From contig JABFVP010000497.1 in NCBI GenBank assembly GCA_013362725.1, forward strand, positions 1 through 9,953: a stretch of 9,953 nucleotides of DNA, in the 5' to 3' direction. Positions 1 to 6,209 of this stretch are shown one piece after another. Position numbers and translations under genes: made by a program. Below the pieces are notes generated by a model. That model saw nothing but the letters and a program-made list of their open reading frames with translations. It had not been told where the DNA came from and did no database searches. Every line of letters begins with the position of its first letter. Position 1 is the stretch's first letter. The DNA comes from Cupriavidus sp. Lineage in GTDB: Bacteria > Pseudomonadota > Gammaproteobacteria > Burkholderiales > Burkholderiaceae.

Positions 1-570
1 GGCCGGCACGATGTCGCCGACGCCCGGGCCGATCTTGGTCGGCGCGCCGCCGCGCTGCGGGCCGGTAATCCCCATGATGCCGCCCATGGCCTGCGCGACG
101 GGATCGTACGCGGGCCAGCCGGCGTAGGCGCTTTCGCCGCTGCGCGGGTCGCCGAAACCGCGCAGCGCCGCGTACACCAGCTTCGGGTTCTCCTCTGCGA
201 GCCGTTCATAGCCCAGCCCGAAGCGTTCCATCACGCCGGCGCGGTAGTTCTCGACCAGCACGTCGGCGCCGCGCACCAGCCGCAGCAAGGTCTCACGCCC
301 GGCGGCCTGCTTCAGGTCCAGCACCAGCGATTCCTTGTTGCGGTTGATCGAGCCGAAGTAGCCGCCAAACCCGCCTGATTCCATCCGCAACGCGCCGTGG
401 AGATGCGGGCCGTTGCGCCGGGTCTGGTCGCCGCCGGGCGGCTCGATCTTGATCACGCGCGCGCCCTGGTCGGCGAGCATCATCGAGCAATAGGGGCCCG
501 CCAGCATCTGGGTCAGGTCGAGCACCACCATGCCGTCCAGCGCTCCGGCTACGCCGCCATCCGCGCTCAT
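1..570 (-). CDS. Class III (CaiB/BaiF) acyl-CoA transferase, N-terminal part
   Basis: Family III CoA-transferases move CoA between a donor thioester and a free carboxylic acid through an aspartyl-CoA mixed anhydride, in the cytoplasm. The window shows the first 190 residues of a family usually near 400; the rest lies beyond base 1. Visible signatures are the N-terminal LDLTQMLAGPYCSMMLADQGA stretch split over residues 17-37, KIEPPGGD (41-48), and NRNKESLVLDLK (77-87), all typical of the CoA-binding Rossmann half. YDPVAQAMGG at 155-164 places the expected catalytic aspartate at Asp156. The ATG overlaps the stop of the upstream MaoC gene as ATGA, so this is the last visible gene of the left operon. 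In context it would activate the pathway acid as a CoA ester. Family assignment is secure; the acid is unknown (formyl, succinyl, mesaconyl and carnitine types share these motifs). Confidence 0.93.
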   Translation of the reverse strand, partial: MSADGGVAGALDGMVVLDLTQMLAGPYCSMMLADQGARVIKIEPPGGDQTRRNGPHLHGALRMESGGFGGYFGSINRNKESLVLDLKQAAGRETLLRLVRGADVLVENYRAGVMERFGLGYERLAEENPKLVYAALRGFGDPRSGESAYAGWPAYDPVAQAMGGIMGITGPQRGGAPTKIGPGVGDIVPA

Positions 571-1055
571 CGCCCGCCCCAGTGGCTCTTGCGCTTGATC
601 AGCGCGGTGCGCTCCGCCTGCACGCACAGCTTGTCTTCCTGGTTCACGCCGTAGTGGCGGAAGCGGACGATGCCGGCATCGTCGCGTTCGCCGTCCTCCT
701 TGCCCAGCACCTCGGTGAAGGCGTAGAGCGTGTCGCCGTGGAACACCGGATGCGACAGGCGGATCTTGTCCAGCGTCAGTTCTTGCAGGCATTGCTCGGC
801 GGTGTCCTGCGCCGCAAGCCCGAGCACCATCGACAGGTTGATCCCGCCGAAGACCACGCGCTGCGCGAAGATGCCGCCGGCGGCGCGCCGCATCGCGTCT
901 TCGTTGAAGTGCCCTTCGGCCGTATTCATGACCATGTTGGTCAGCATGACGTTGTCCATCTCGGTCACCGTCTTGCCGCGCGCATGGCGGATCAGCATGC
1001 CTGGCTCGAAGTGCTCGAAGTACCCGTCGGAGCTGGTGAGTGCGCAGGGTTTCAT
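567..1055 (-). CDS. MaoC-family (hot-dog fold) hydratase-like protein 1
   Basis: Predicted cytoplasmic hot-dog protein of 162 residues, the length of single-domain R-specific enoyl-CoA hydratases. The MaoC pattern is clear: FEPGM (16-20), GKTVTEMDNV (27-36), then the hydration-loop region up to NEDAM (51-55), and a C-terminal strand ending in RTALIKRKS. Aligned by eye to the usual Asp-x4-His dyad, Asp is replaced by Asn44 while His49 is kept, so activity cannot be assumed to be canonical. The start at 1055 is supported by an AAGGAGG ribosome site (1060-1066) and an ATGA overlap with the acyl-CoA dehydrogenase upstream; the stop overlaps the CoA-transferase start. Its place between a dehydrogenase and a CoA-transferase, with a CitE-like lyase nearby, suggests hydration of an unsaturated, possibly branched, dicarboxyl-CoA such as a mesaconyl- or itaconyl-CoA type. 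That substrate is inference. Confidence 0.9.
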   Translation of the reverse strand: MKPCALTSSDGYFEHFEPGMLIRHARGKTVTEMDNVMLTNMVMNTAEGHFNEDAMRRAAGGIFAQRVVFGGINLSMVLGLAAQDTAEQCLQELTLDKIRLSHPVFHGDTLYAFTEVLGKEDGERDDAGIVRFRHYGVNQEDKLCVQAERTALIKRKSHWGGR

Positions 1056-2290
1056 GCGGCCTCCTTCGACTGCCGGACCTGCCCGCCGAAAGCGCGACCG
1101 GCGATCATGCCCTCGACCTCGGACTTGCCGAGCAAGCTGTTGGCGATGATGCGTTGCTGGATCTCTGAAGTGCCTTCGAAGATCTTGGTAAGGCGCGCGT
1201 CGCGCCAGTAGCGCTCGACCGGGAACAGCTTGGTATAGCCCGCGCCGCCGAAGATCTGCAGCGCCTGCGAGGTCACGCGCTCGGCCATCTCCGAGGCGAA
1301 GTACTTCACCATCGACGCCTCCTTGTCGCAGCGGCGCCCGCTGTCGATCTCGTTGCAGACGAAGTAGAGCAACTGGCGCGCCGCCTCGATCTCGGTCGCC
1401 ATGGTGGCGATCTTGAAGCGGATCGCCTGGTACTCGGCGATCGGCATGCCGAACTGGCGGCGCTCCAGCGAATAGGCGATCGCGTCTTCCAGCGCGCCCT
1501 GCGCCAGGCCGATCGCACGTGCGGCGGTATGCGCGCGGGCGCCCTCCAGCCCCTTGGCCATCAGCAGGAAGGCCTTGCCTTCCGGACCCATCAGGTTGCG
1601 CCTGGGCACGCGCACGCCGTCGAGCGCCAGCTCGAAGGTCTTCCAGCCGAAGTACCCGATCTTGGGGATCGGCGAGCCGGTCATGCCAGCCGGGAAGCCG
1701 CCGCGCTGCTTCTCGATCATGAAGCAGGAAATACCTTCCCAGCGCTTGTCGGGCGATGGCGGCGCCGAGGTGCGCGCGAACACGATCAGGTAGTCCGCGC
1801 CGTCGGCAAAGGTGCACCAGTACTTGTTGCCGGTCAGCACCCATTCATCGCCATCCGGCACCGCGCGGCACGAGATCGACGCCAGGTCGGAACCGGTATC
1901 GGGCTCGGACAGCGCGCTGGCGTTGAGGAAGTCGCCGCGTACCACGCGCGGCAGGTATTCACGGCGCATGTCCTCGGGCATCGACTTCATGATCCAGCCG
2001 CCCTGCGCCCGCGCGACGATCGACGCCACCGACATCCAGCCGCGCGAGAGCTGCTCGCAGATCAGGCAATACTCGAAGATGCCGAGGCCCAGGCCGCCGT
2101 ATTCCTCCGGGATGGTGATGCCGAAGTAGCCCATCTCGGCCATCTTGTCGCGCAGCGACATCGGGATCTCCGCATCCGGGCCGTCCAGCGCGTTGGCCAC
2201 CGGCAGCACCTCTTTCATCGTGAACTCGCGCGCTGCATCGCGAATCATGCAGCGCGCTTCCGTCATGTAACCCAGACCGTCTCCTGACAT
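1052..2290 (-). CDS. Acyl-CoA dehydrogenase, FAD-dependent
   Basis: A 412-residue acyl-CoA dehydrogenase, oxidising the alpha-beta bond of an acyl-CoA with electron transfer to ETF. Domain order is complete: N-terminal helical part (about 10-120) with GITIPEEYGGLGLG (57-70), middle beta domain with ALSEPDTGSD (126-135) and GNKYWCTFADGADY (154-167), C-terminal helical part with ERRQFG (276-281), QIFGGAGYTK (345-354) and IFEGTSEIQQR (370-380). Glu372 sits at the position of the catalytic base in medium-chain type enzymes, so it should be active. The ATG at 2290 follows a GAGGGGAT ribosome site only 2 bases after the MaoC 2 stop; the open frame extends much further upstream but runs through another gene. 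At 412 residues it is far shorter than classical methylsuccinyl-CoA dehydrogenases. Substrate unknown; a short branched or dicarboxyl-CoA fits the neighbours. Confidence 0.95.
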   Translation of the reverse strand: MSGDGLGYMTEARCMIRDAAREFTMKEVLPVANALDGPDAEIPMSLRDKMAEMGYFGITIPEEYGGLGLGIFEYCLICEQLSRGWMSVASIVARAQGGWIMKSMPEDMRREYLPRVVRGDFLNASALSEPDTGSDLASISCRAVPDGDEWVLTGNKYWCTFADGADYLIVFARTSAPPSPDKRWEGISCFMIEKQRGGFPAGMTGSPIPKIGYFGWKTFELALDGVRVPRRNLMGPEGKAFLLMAKGLEGARAHTAARAIGLAQGALEDAIAYSLERRQFGMPIAEYQAIRFKIATMATEIEAARQLLYFVCNEIDSGRRCDKEASMVKYFASEMAERVTSQALQIFGGAGYTKLFPVERYWRDARLTKIFEGTSEIQQRIIANSLLGKSEVEGMIAGRAFGGQVRQSKEAA

Positions 2291-2292
2291 GC

Positions 2293-2829
2293 TTATCCCC
2301 TCATCCTGACCAGATTGGTACGCTTGAATTCGATCACTGCATCGCCCTGCTGATTGGTGCCCCGCGTGTGCCACGTGACGATGCCGTAGCCCGGGCGGTT
2401 GCTGGCCTGCCTGCGCGACACCACCACAGAACTGGCATAGAGCGTCTCGCCGGGATAGACCGGCCGCAGATAGGCCAGCTCGTCGACCCCGAGAAAGGGA
2501 CCGCCGCCCTCGGACAGGTCTTCCACCGACAGGCCGAACACGGTGTTGAACACCAGCAGCGGATTGACCGGCACGCCCGGGTGGCCGTTGGCCCGCGCCA
2601 CCGCCTCGTTGGTGTATTGCGGGTTGTAGTGCAGCGTCAGCACCGAGAACAGGGTGTTGTCCGCCGCGGTGACGGTGCGGCCCCAGTGATGGTCGAAGCG
2701 CCGGCCCGGCTCGAAGTCCTCGTAGCGGTTGCCGCGGGCGCGCAGCCGGGCCTCTGCTTTCAGGCGGGCGACGACCGGCTCGGCAGGGACTTCGGGGCCG
2801 CGCTCGTTGGCGGGATGGGTGGATGTCAT
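2293..2829 (-). CDS. MaoC-family (hot-dog fold) protein 2, dyad replaced
   Basis: A 178-residue hot-dog protein of the MaoC dehydratase family, with an N-terminal extension of about 35 residues before YEDFEPGRRFDHHWGRTVT (36-54). The core aligns without gaps to MaoC hydratases: TVTAADNTLF (52-61), HYNPQYTNE (67-75), DELAYLRPVYPGETLY (116-131). At the Asp-x4-His positions it has His67 and Tyr72, so both canonical hydration residues are missing. It may be a structural partner of MaoC protein 1, as non-catalytic MaoC subunits are in some steroid-degrading hydratases, or it may use different chemistry. Its ATG overlaps the stop of the MmgE/PrpD gene as ATGA, with a close GAGG as ribosome site, and the dehydrogenase starts 2 bases after its stop, so co-translation with both is likely. 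Family assignment is firm; role is open. Confidence 0.9.
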   Translation of the reverse strand: MTSTHPANERGPEVPAEPVVARLKAEARLRARGNRYEDFEPGRRFDHHWGRTVTAADNTLFSVLTLHYNPQYTNEAVARANGHPGVPVNPLLVFNTVFGLSVEDLSEGGGPFLGVDELAYLRPVYPGETLYASSVVVSRRQASNRPGYGIVTWHTRGTNQQGDAVIEFKRTNLVRMRG

Positions 2830-4226
2830 TGCATTGCCTCAAACAAGGGTTCGACGGAAGGAAGCCGGTCCAGCGTGTCGACCACCGACACCAGCTTCGC
2901 GAACTTGGCCGCGCCGATGCGCGGCACGACGATGGCCTGCGCCTTGTCGACCAGGCGCCGCCACTGCATGGCAAGGTCTGCCGCCGGCACCGCGACATTG
3001 GCCTGCGCGCGCAGCGTCCGGCCGTCGCGCGTAAGGATCTCGACGGTGGCTGCGTTGCGATCGGGACCAGGCACCACCTGCAGCGCGATCCGCTGCCGCG
3101 CCCTGACATAGCGCGGCGCGAGCGCGGTCTCGGGCGAGTACAGCGCGAGCGACGCGGTGGGCGCGCCGTCCATCGCCAGCGCCGCCAGATGCTGGATCGC
3201 GAACTTGATCTCCAGGCCGGTCTGCGGGTTGGCGATATCGCACACGCCACGATGCGGACCCGACACGAAGATGGTCATCGACTCGAGCGCATCCAGGTCG
3301 ATACGGTGCTCGCGGCAAGCCTGGCGCACGGCTTCGATGGTGGAGTGCGTGAGGTAGCAGGACGCATGGAACTTGAACAGGGTGCGTTCGATCGCCATGC
3401 CGGCGCGGCGCTCGAACGTGGCCGGGAACGCCGGCGCGGCGGGCGCCTGGGTGCGGCCGAAGCCCTGTTCGCACTCGATGCCGCTGGCATTGGCGGTGAA
3501 GCCGCGCGCGGCCAGGCGGGCCGCAATCACACCGTTCATGGCGGCCTTGCCCGCGTGCAGCGGCTTGGCCATGGTGCCGAACATGGATTTGAGTCCGGCC
3601 GCCTGCGTCGCGGCGAGTCCGAGCGCATGGGCCGTGCGGACCGGGTCGAGTCCACCCAGCCGCGCACAGGCGGCAGCGGCGCCCAGCGTGCCGGTGGTGC
3701 CGGTCGGGTGCAGGCCGAGGCGATACTGCTCCTCCCCCACCACTTCGCCGATCCGGCTTTCGACTTCATGGCCCAGGATCAGCGCACGCAGCAGTTCCTT
3801 GCCGCTGGCGCCGGTCACCTGGGCCACCGCCAGCGCCGCGGGCGCCACCGGCACGGTCGGGTGTCCGCGCATCGCCGAAGCAACGTCGTCGAAGTCGAGC
3901 GCATGTCCCGCGGCGCCGTTGATCAGCGCGGCCTGTGCCGGCTCGGCGCGCAGCGGGCTGCCCACCAGCGCGCACGGCAGGTCGCGCAGGCCGGCATATT
4001 CGGCGACGAGCATTTCGACCAGCGGCTCGCGCGCGGCGGCGAGGGTCACCGCGATCCAGTCGAGCATGGCATGGCGAGCCCAGGCGAAGGCCGGCGCGCC
4101 GAGCTCGGCGTCGTCGACCGTGCTGGTCCAGTCGGCCAGCGCCCGGGTGAAGCCGGTGCGGTCCGACGTGTTGTCGAGGGTATGGTCAGGTTCCACCGGA
4201 AGCATCGCCGCGTTGGCGGGCGCCAT
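2826..4226 (-). CDS. MmgE/PrpD family protein (2-methylcitrate dehydratase / cis-aconitate decarboxylase family)
   Basis: First gene of the left operon, 466 residues from the chosen start, within the family's 440-500 range. The family holds 2-methylcitrate dehydratase (PrpD), cis-aconitate decarboxylase (itaconate-forming) and iminodisuccinate epimerase. Signatures: GHALDFDD (107-114), HPTGTTGTLGAAAACARLGG (173-192), MAKPLHAGKAAMNG (219-232) and KFHASCYLTH (285-294). From memory of animal cis-aconitate decarboxylase, its active-site Asp93, His103, His159, Lys207 and His277 correspond to Asp111, His122, His173, Lys221 and His294 here, while Thr97 seems to be Val115. Predicted cytoplasmic. The start is uncertain: no good ribosome site precedes ATG 4226, ATG 4205 or ATG 4274, and the last lies inside a palindrome, so 4226 is preferred. 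Two palindromes just upstream probably control it. The exact reaction on a C5-C7 tricarboxylate or unsaturated acid cannot be named. Confidence 0.9.
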   Translation of the reverse strand: MAPANAAMLPVEPDHTLDNTSDRTGFTRALADWTSTVDDAELGAPAFAWARHAMLDWIAVTLAAAREPLVEMLVAEYAGLRDLPCALVGSPLRAEPAQAALINGAAGHALDFDDVASAMRGHPTVPVAPAALAVAQVTGASGKELLRALILGHEVESRIGEVVGEEQYRLGLHPTGTTGTLGAAAACARLGGLDPVRTAHALGLAATQAAGLKSMFGTMAKPLHAGKAAMNGVIAARLAARGFTANASGIECEQGFGRTQAPAAPAFPATFERRAGMAIERTLFKFHASCYLTHSTIEAVRQACREHRIDLDALESMTIFVSGPHRGVCDIANPQTGLEIKFAIQHLAALAMDGAPTASLALYSPETALAPRYVRARQRIALQVVPGPDRNAATVEILTRDGRTLRAQANVAVPAADLAMQWRRLVDKAQAIVVPRIGAAKFAKLVSVVDTLDRLPSVEPLFEAMQ

Positions 4227-4271
4227 GTTGTTGTCGATGGAGCCAGTATTGGCGAATGCCGACGGGCGCGG

Positions 4272-4287
4272 CATCACATATGTGATG
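4272..4287. promoter_or_regulatory. Operator-like perfect palindrome, site 1
   Basis: The 16-base perfect palindrome CATCACATATGTGATG lies 46 bases upstream of the preferred MmgE/PrpD start, in the gap to the divergent lyase gene. It is strikingly AT-rich against its surroundings and is repeated exactly 35 bases away (centre to centre). Such paired palindromes in a divergent promoter region are typical dimeric repressor or activator sites. The half-site order (TCACA-TA-TGTGA) is the reverse of the CRP pattern. The IclR regulator next door is a plausible ligand; GntR-type regulators also favour short palindromes of this kind. The binding protein is inference. Confidence 0.75.
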
Positions 4288-4303
4288 AATGCCGGCCGCT
4301 GGT

Positions 4304-4325
4304 ATCCATCACATATGTGATGGAT
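4304..4325. promoter_or_regulatory. Operator-like perfect palindrome, site 2
   Basis: This holds the same 16-base core as site 1 (at 4307-4322), extended by ATC on the left and GAT on the right into a 22-base perfect palindrome. Its centre is 35 bases from that of site 1, about 3.3 helical turns, so the two dimers would not sit on exactly the same face of B-DNA unless the DNA twists. It ends 109 bases before the lyase start and could serve both divergent promoters. I could not assign convincing -35/-10 boxes for either direction in this gap. Confidence 0.75.
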
Positions 4326-4338
4326 GTGCGGGCGCGCA

Positions 4339-4356
4339 GGACCGAAACTTTGGTCC
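4339..4356. repeat. Imperfect inverted repeat GGACC...GGTCC
   Basis: GGACC and GGTCC face each other across 8 bases, with further partial symmetry inside (GAAACTTT). The centre is 33 bases beyond the centre of palindrome site 2, in the leader of the CitE-like gene. It could be a weak hairpin or a further protein site. It is short enough to be chance. Confidence 0.35.
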
Positions 4357-4434
4357 GTGGCCATGCGCGCCGCCCGGCGCCGCGCATGGCCGCCCTATCC
4401 AGACTTCGTCAACCTTTCGCGTCTGCCATCGCTC

Positions 4435-5337
4435 ATGACCATGACCACGCCCGCACCCCGCCGCTCCGTGCTGTATGTGCCTGCCACCAATACCCGCGCC
4501 ATCGAGAAGGCGCGCCACCTGCCCTGCGACGCCATCGTGTTCGACCTGGAAGATGCCGTGGCCCCGGCGATGAAGGCCCAGGCCAGGGATAACCTGGCCG
4601 GCGCGTTTGCCGCGCAGCCGTTCGCAGCGCATGAAACGGTGATTCGTGTCAACGCGCTGGCAACCGCCGAGTTCGATGCCGACCTGCGCGTGGCCGCCAC
4701 CTGCGGCGCCGATGCCATCCTGCTGCCGAAGGTCGACACCGGTGCGGACCTGGAGCGCTTCGCCGCGGCCATCGGCGCCATTGCCAATGGGCAGGCGCCC
4801 AGGCTATGGGCCATGATCGAAACAGCTGCCGCGATCCACCATATCGACGGCATCCTGCAAGCCGGCCAGCGCCGGCAGGTGCAACTCGACTGCCTGGTGG
4901 TGGGCACCAACGATCTCGCCAAGGAAACCGGCGTCTATCCCGGCGACAACCGCGCGTACCTGCTGCCCTGGCTGATGTCGGTGGTGCTGGCGGCAAAGCG
5001 CCATGGCATGGACGTGCTCGACGGTGTGTGGAATGACTTCGGCGACCGCGCCGGCTTCGACCATGAAGTGCTGCAGTCGGTCAGGATGGGCTTTGACGGC
5101 AAGACGCTGATCCACCCGTCGCAGGTCGATCCGGCCAATGCGGCGTTCACGCCGTCGGACGCCGCCACGGCCGAGGCGCAGGCGATCGTCGCGGCTTTCG
5201 CGCGGCCCGAGCATGCCGCCGCGGGCGTGATCAAGCTGGAGGGACGCATGGTCGAGCGCCTGCATCTGGAACAGGCCACGCGCCTGCTGGCGCGGCTCGA
5301 TGCCATCCGGGCGCGCAGGGAACGGCCCGGCCGCTGA
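4435..5337 (+). CDS. CitE-like HpcH/HpaI-family CoA-ester lyase
   Basis: A 300-residue TIM-barrel lyase, the usual length for CitE-like proteins, which reversibly cleave beta-hydroxyacyl-CoA esters (malyl-, beta-methylmalyl-, citramalyl-CoA) using Mg2+. Motifs from ATG 4435: RSVLYVPATNTRAIEKA (10-26), FDLEDAV (36-42), RVN (71-73) for substrate binding, LLPKV (96-100), MIET with Glu129 as metal ligand (127-130), VVGTNDLAKETG (155-166), and GFDGKTLIHPSQ (219-230), the family's hallmark. ATG 4441 is an equal alternative start. Neither has a clear ribosome site, and the longer frame back to 4324 has no family similarity. It is divergent from the MmgE/PrpD operon and shares its palindrome region, so co-regulation is likely. 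A stand-alone lyase without citrate lyase alpha or gamma subunits argues against true citrate lyase. Malyl-, methylmalyl- or citramalyl-CoA cleavage is inferred. Confidence 0.93.
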   Translation: MTMTTPAPRRSVLYVPATNTRAIEKARHLPCDAIVFDLEDAVAPAMKAQARDNLAGAFAAQPFAAHETVIRVNALATAEFDADLRVAATCGADAILLPKVDTGADLERFAAAIGAIANGQAPRLWAMIETAAAIHHIDGILQAGQRRQVQLDCLVVGTNDLAKETGVYPGDNRAYLLPWLMSVVLAAKRHGMDVLDGVWNDFGDRAGFDHEVLQSVRMGFDGKTLIHPSQVDPANAAFTPSDAATAEAQAIVAAFARPEHAAAGVIKLEGRMVERLHLEQATRLLARLDAIRARRERPGR

Positions 5338-5353
5338 ACGCGCGCGCCAGCGC

Positions 5354-6091
5354 TCAGCAGTCCTGCGCCACGGCCAGCACCGCGGCCAGCAGCTTCTTGC
5401 GGCGCGCGTGCAGGCGCGCCACCGGGCCGCCAGTGCCGATGCCCAGCCACTGTCCGCGGATGGGTGTGGCCATCAGCGTGGCAATCACGCCGGCCCCCGG
5501 CGTGGCCAGGCTGGCCGATTCGTAATAGCCCTGGCGACGCGCCAGCTCGACCTCGCGCAGGATCTCGGCTGGCCTTGCCAGCGGCTCGCCGGGGCCGGCC
5601 TCGGCGTTGTAGCGGCGCAGCAGGCGTCCGATCTGCTCGTCGTCCATGCGGCTCATCAGCATGATGCCGATCGCGGTGCGATGCATCGGCCGGACGATGC
5701 CCGACGCCACCGACAGGCGCAGCGCATGGCTGGATTCGATCACGGACAGGTATTGCAGCAAGTTGCCGCTCTGGCGGCCCAGCAGCACGGTCTCGCCGGT
5801 TTCGCTCGACAACCGGCGCATGGCGTCGTGCACCGATGCGCCGGCGCCCTGCCTGCGCGTGGTCCAGCCGCACAGGAAGGCGACCCGCACCGACGGGCAA
5901 TAGGTGCGCAACTGCGCGTCGAACTCCAGGTAGCCGCGCGCGACCATGGTCCGCAGCAGCATCGAGACGCTGGACTGCGGGATGCCGAGGCGCTCGGCGA
6001 TCTCGCCGACGCGCAGCGGCCGGCGCACGCGCTCGAACAGTTCCAGCAGGTCGAACACGCGATTTGCCGACTTGACCATGCCGCTGTCCAT
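5354..6091 (-). CDS. IclR-family transcriptional regulator
   Basis: A 245-residue protein with the IclR layout. A winged helix-turn-helix fills about residues 7-60 (KSANRVFDLLELF, IAERLGIPQSSVSMLLRTM, then the wing GYLEF). A linker leads to a C-terminal effector-binding domain (about 80-245) with ETGETVLLG (98-106), RPMHRTAIGIMLMS (134-147) and RRQGYYES (185-192). IclR proteins are dimeric regulators, often of aromatic or small carboxylic acid catabolism, and bind palindromes near divergent promoters. The ATG at 6091 has a strong GGGAGGGA ribosome site (6097-6104), 5 bases away. It converges on the CitE-like lyase with only 16 bases between stops and no visible terminator there. It is the best local candidate to bind the twin palindromes at 4272-4325, but that is inferred from location only. 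Effector unknown. Confidence 0.94.
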   Translation of the reverse strand: MDSGMVKSANRVFDLLELFERVRRPLRVGEIAERLGIPQSSVSMLLRTMVARGYLEFDAQLRTYCPSVRVAFLCGWTTRRQGAGASVHDAMRRLSSETGETVLLGRQSGNLLQYLSVIESSHALRLSVASGIVRPMHRTAIGIMLMSRMDDEQIGRLLRRYNAEAGPGEPLARPAEILREVELARRQGYYESASLATPGAGVIATLMATPIRGQWLGIGTGGPVARLHARRKKLLAAVLAVAQDC

Positions 6092-6187
6092 AGCCGTCCC
6101 TCCCTGGCCCGCGCCTGCCCGGCGCTGCCTTGCCGTGCCCCGGACTGGCCGGCGTTTGATGTACCTGCCGTTTCAGCCCACCCCCGA

Positions 6188-6203
6188 CATCGCCATGGCG
6201 ATG
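6188..6203. promoter_or_regulatory. Perfect palindrome between TetR and IclR genes
   Basis: CATCGCCATGGCGATG is a perfect 16-base palindrome, 6 bases past the TetR stop and 97 bases before the IclR start. It has the same length and outer pattern (CATCnC...GnGATG) as the palindromes at 4272-4325, but a different centre. It may be an autoregulatory site of the IclR gene, or a short hairpin after tetR. No T-run follows on the minus strand, so a standard terminator is unlikely. The GC-rich core makes chance occurrence possible. Confidence 0.4.
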
Positions 6204-6209
6204 GGTCTT

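Noticed and set aside
1056..1844. Minus-strand frame that would add about 260 residues to MaoC protein 1
   Set aside because: The added part is an out-of-frame reading of the dehydrogenase gene. Start 1055 has a strong ribosome site and gives the normal family length.
2291..3250. Minus-strand frame extending the first acyl-CoA dehydrogenase upstream to 732 codons
   Set aside because: The extension crosses the MaoC 2 and MmgE genes in another frame, is Arg/Pro/Ser-rich, and family similarity begins only at ATG 2290, which has its own ribosome site. It is not a fusion.
4272..4325. CRP/FNR binding sites
   Set aside because: The half-sites are TCACA then TGTGA with a 2-base centre, the reverse order of CRP's TGTGA-N6-TCACA, so a CRP assignment does not fit.
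4324..4434. Longer N-terminus for the CitE-like lyase starting at 4324
   Set aside because: The 37 extra residues are Arg/Pro-rich, begin inside the end of palindrome 2 and have no family counterpart; conserved sequence starts at RSVLYVP.
2823..4592. Long plus-strand open frame of 589 codons opposite the MmgE/PrpD gene
   Set aside because: It lies antisense to a clear family protein, is rich in Arg, Gly and His with no domain signature, and is typical of spurious frames in high-GC DNA.
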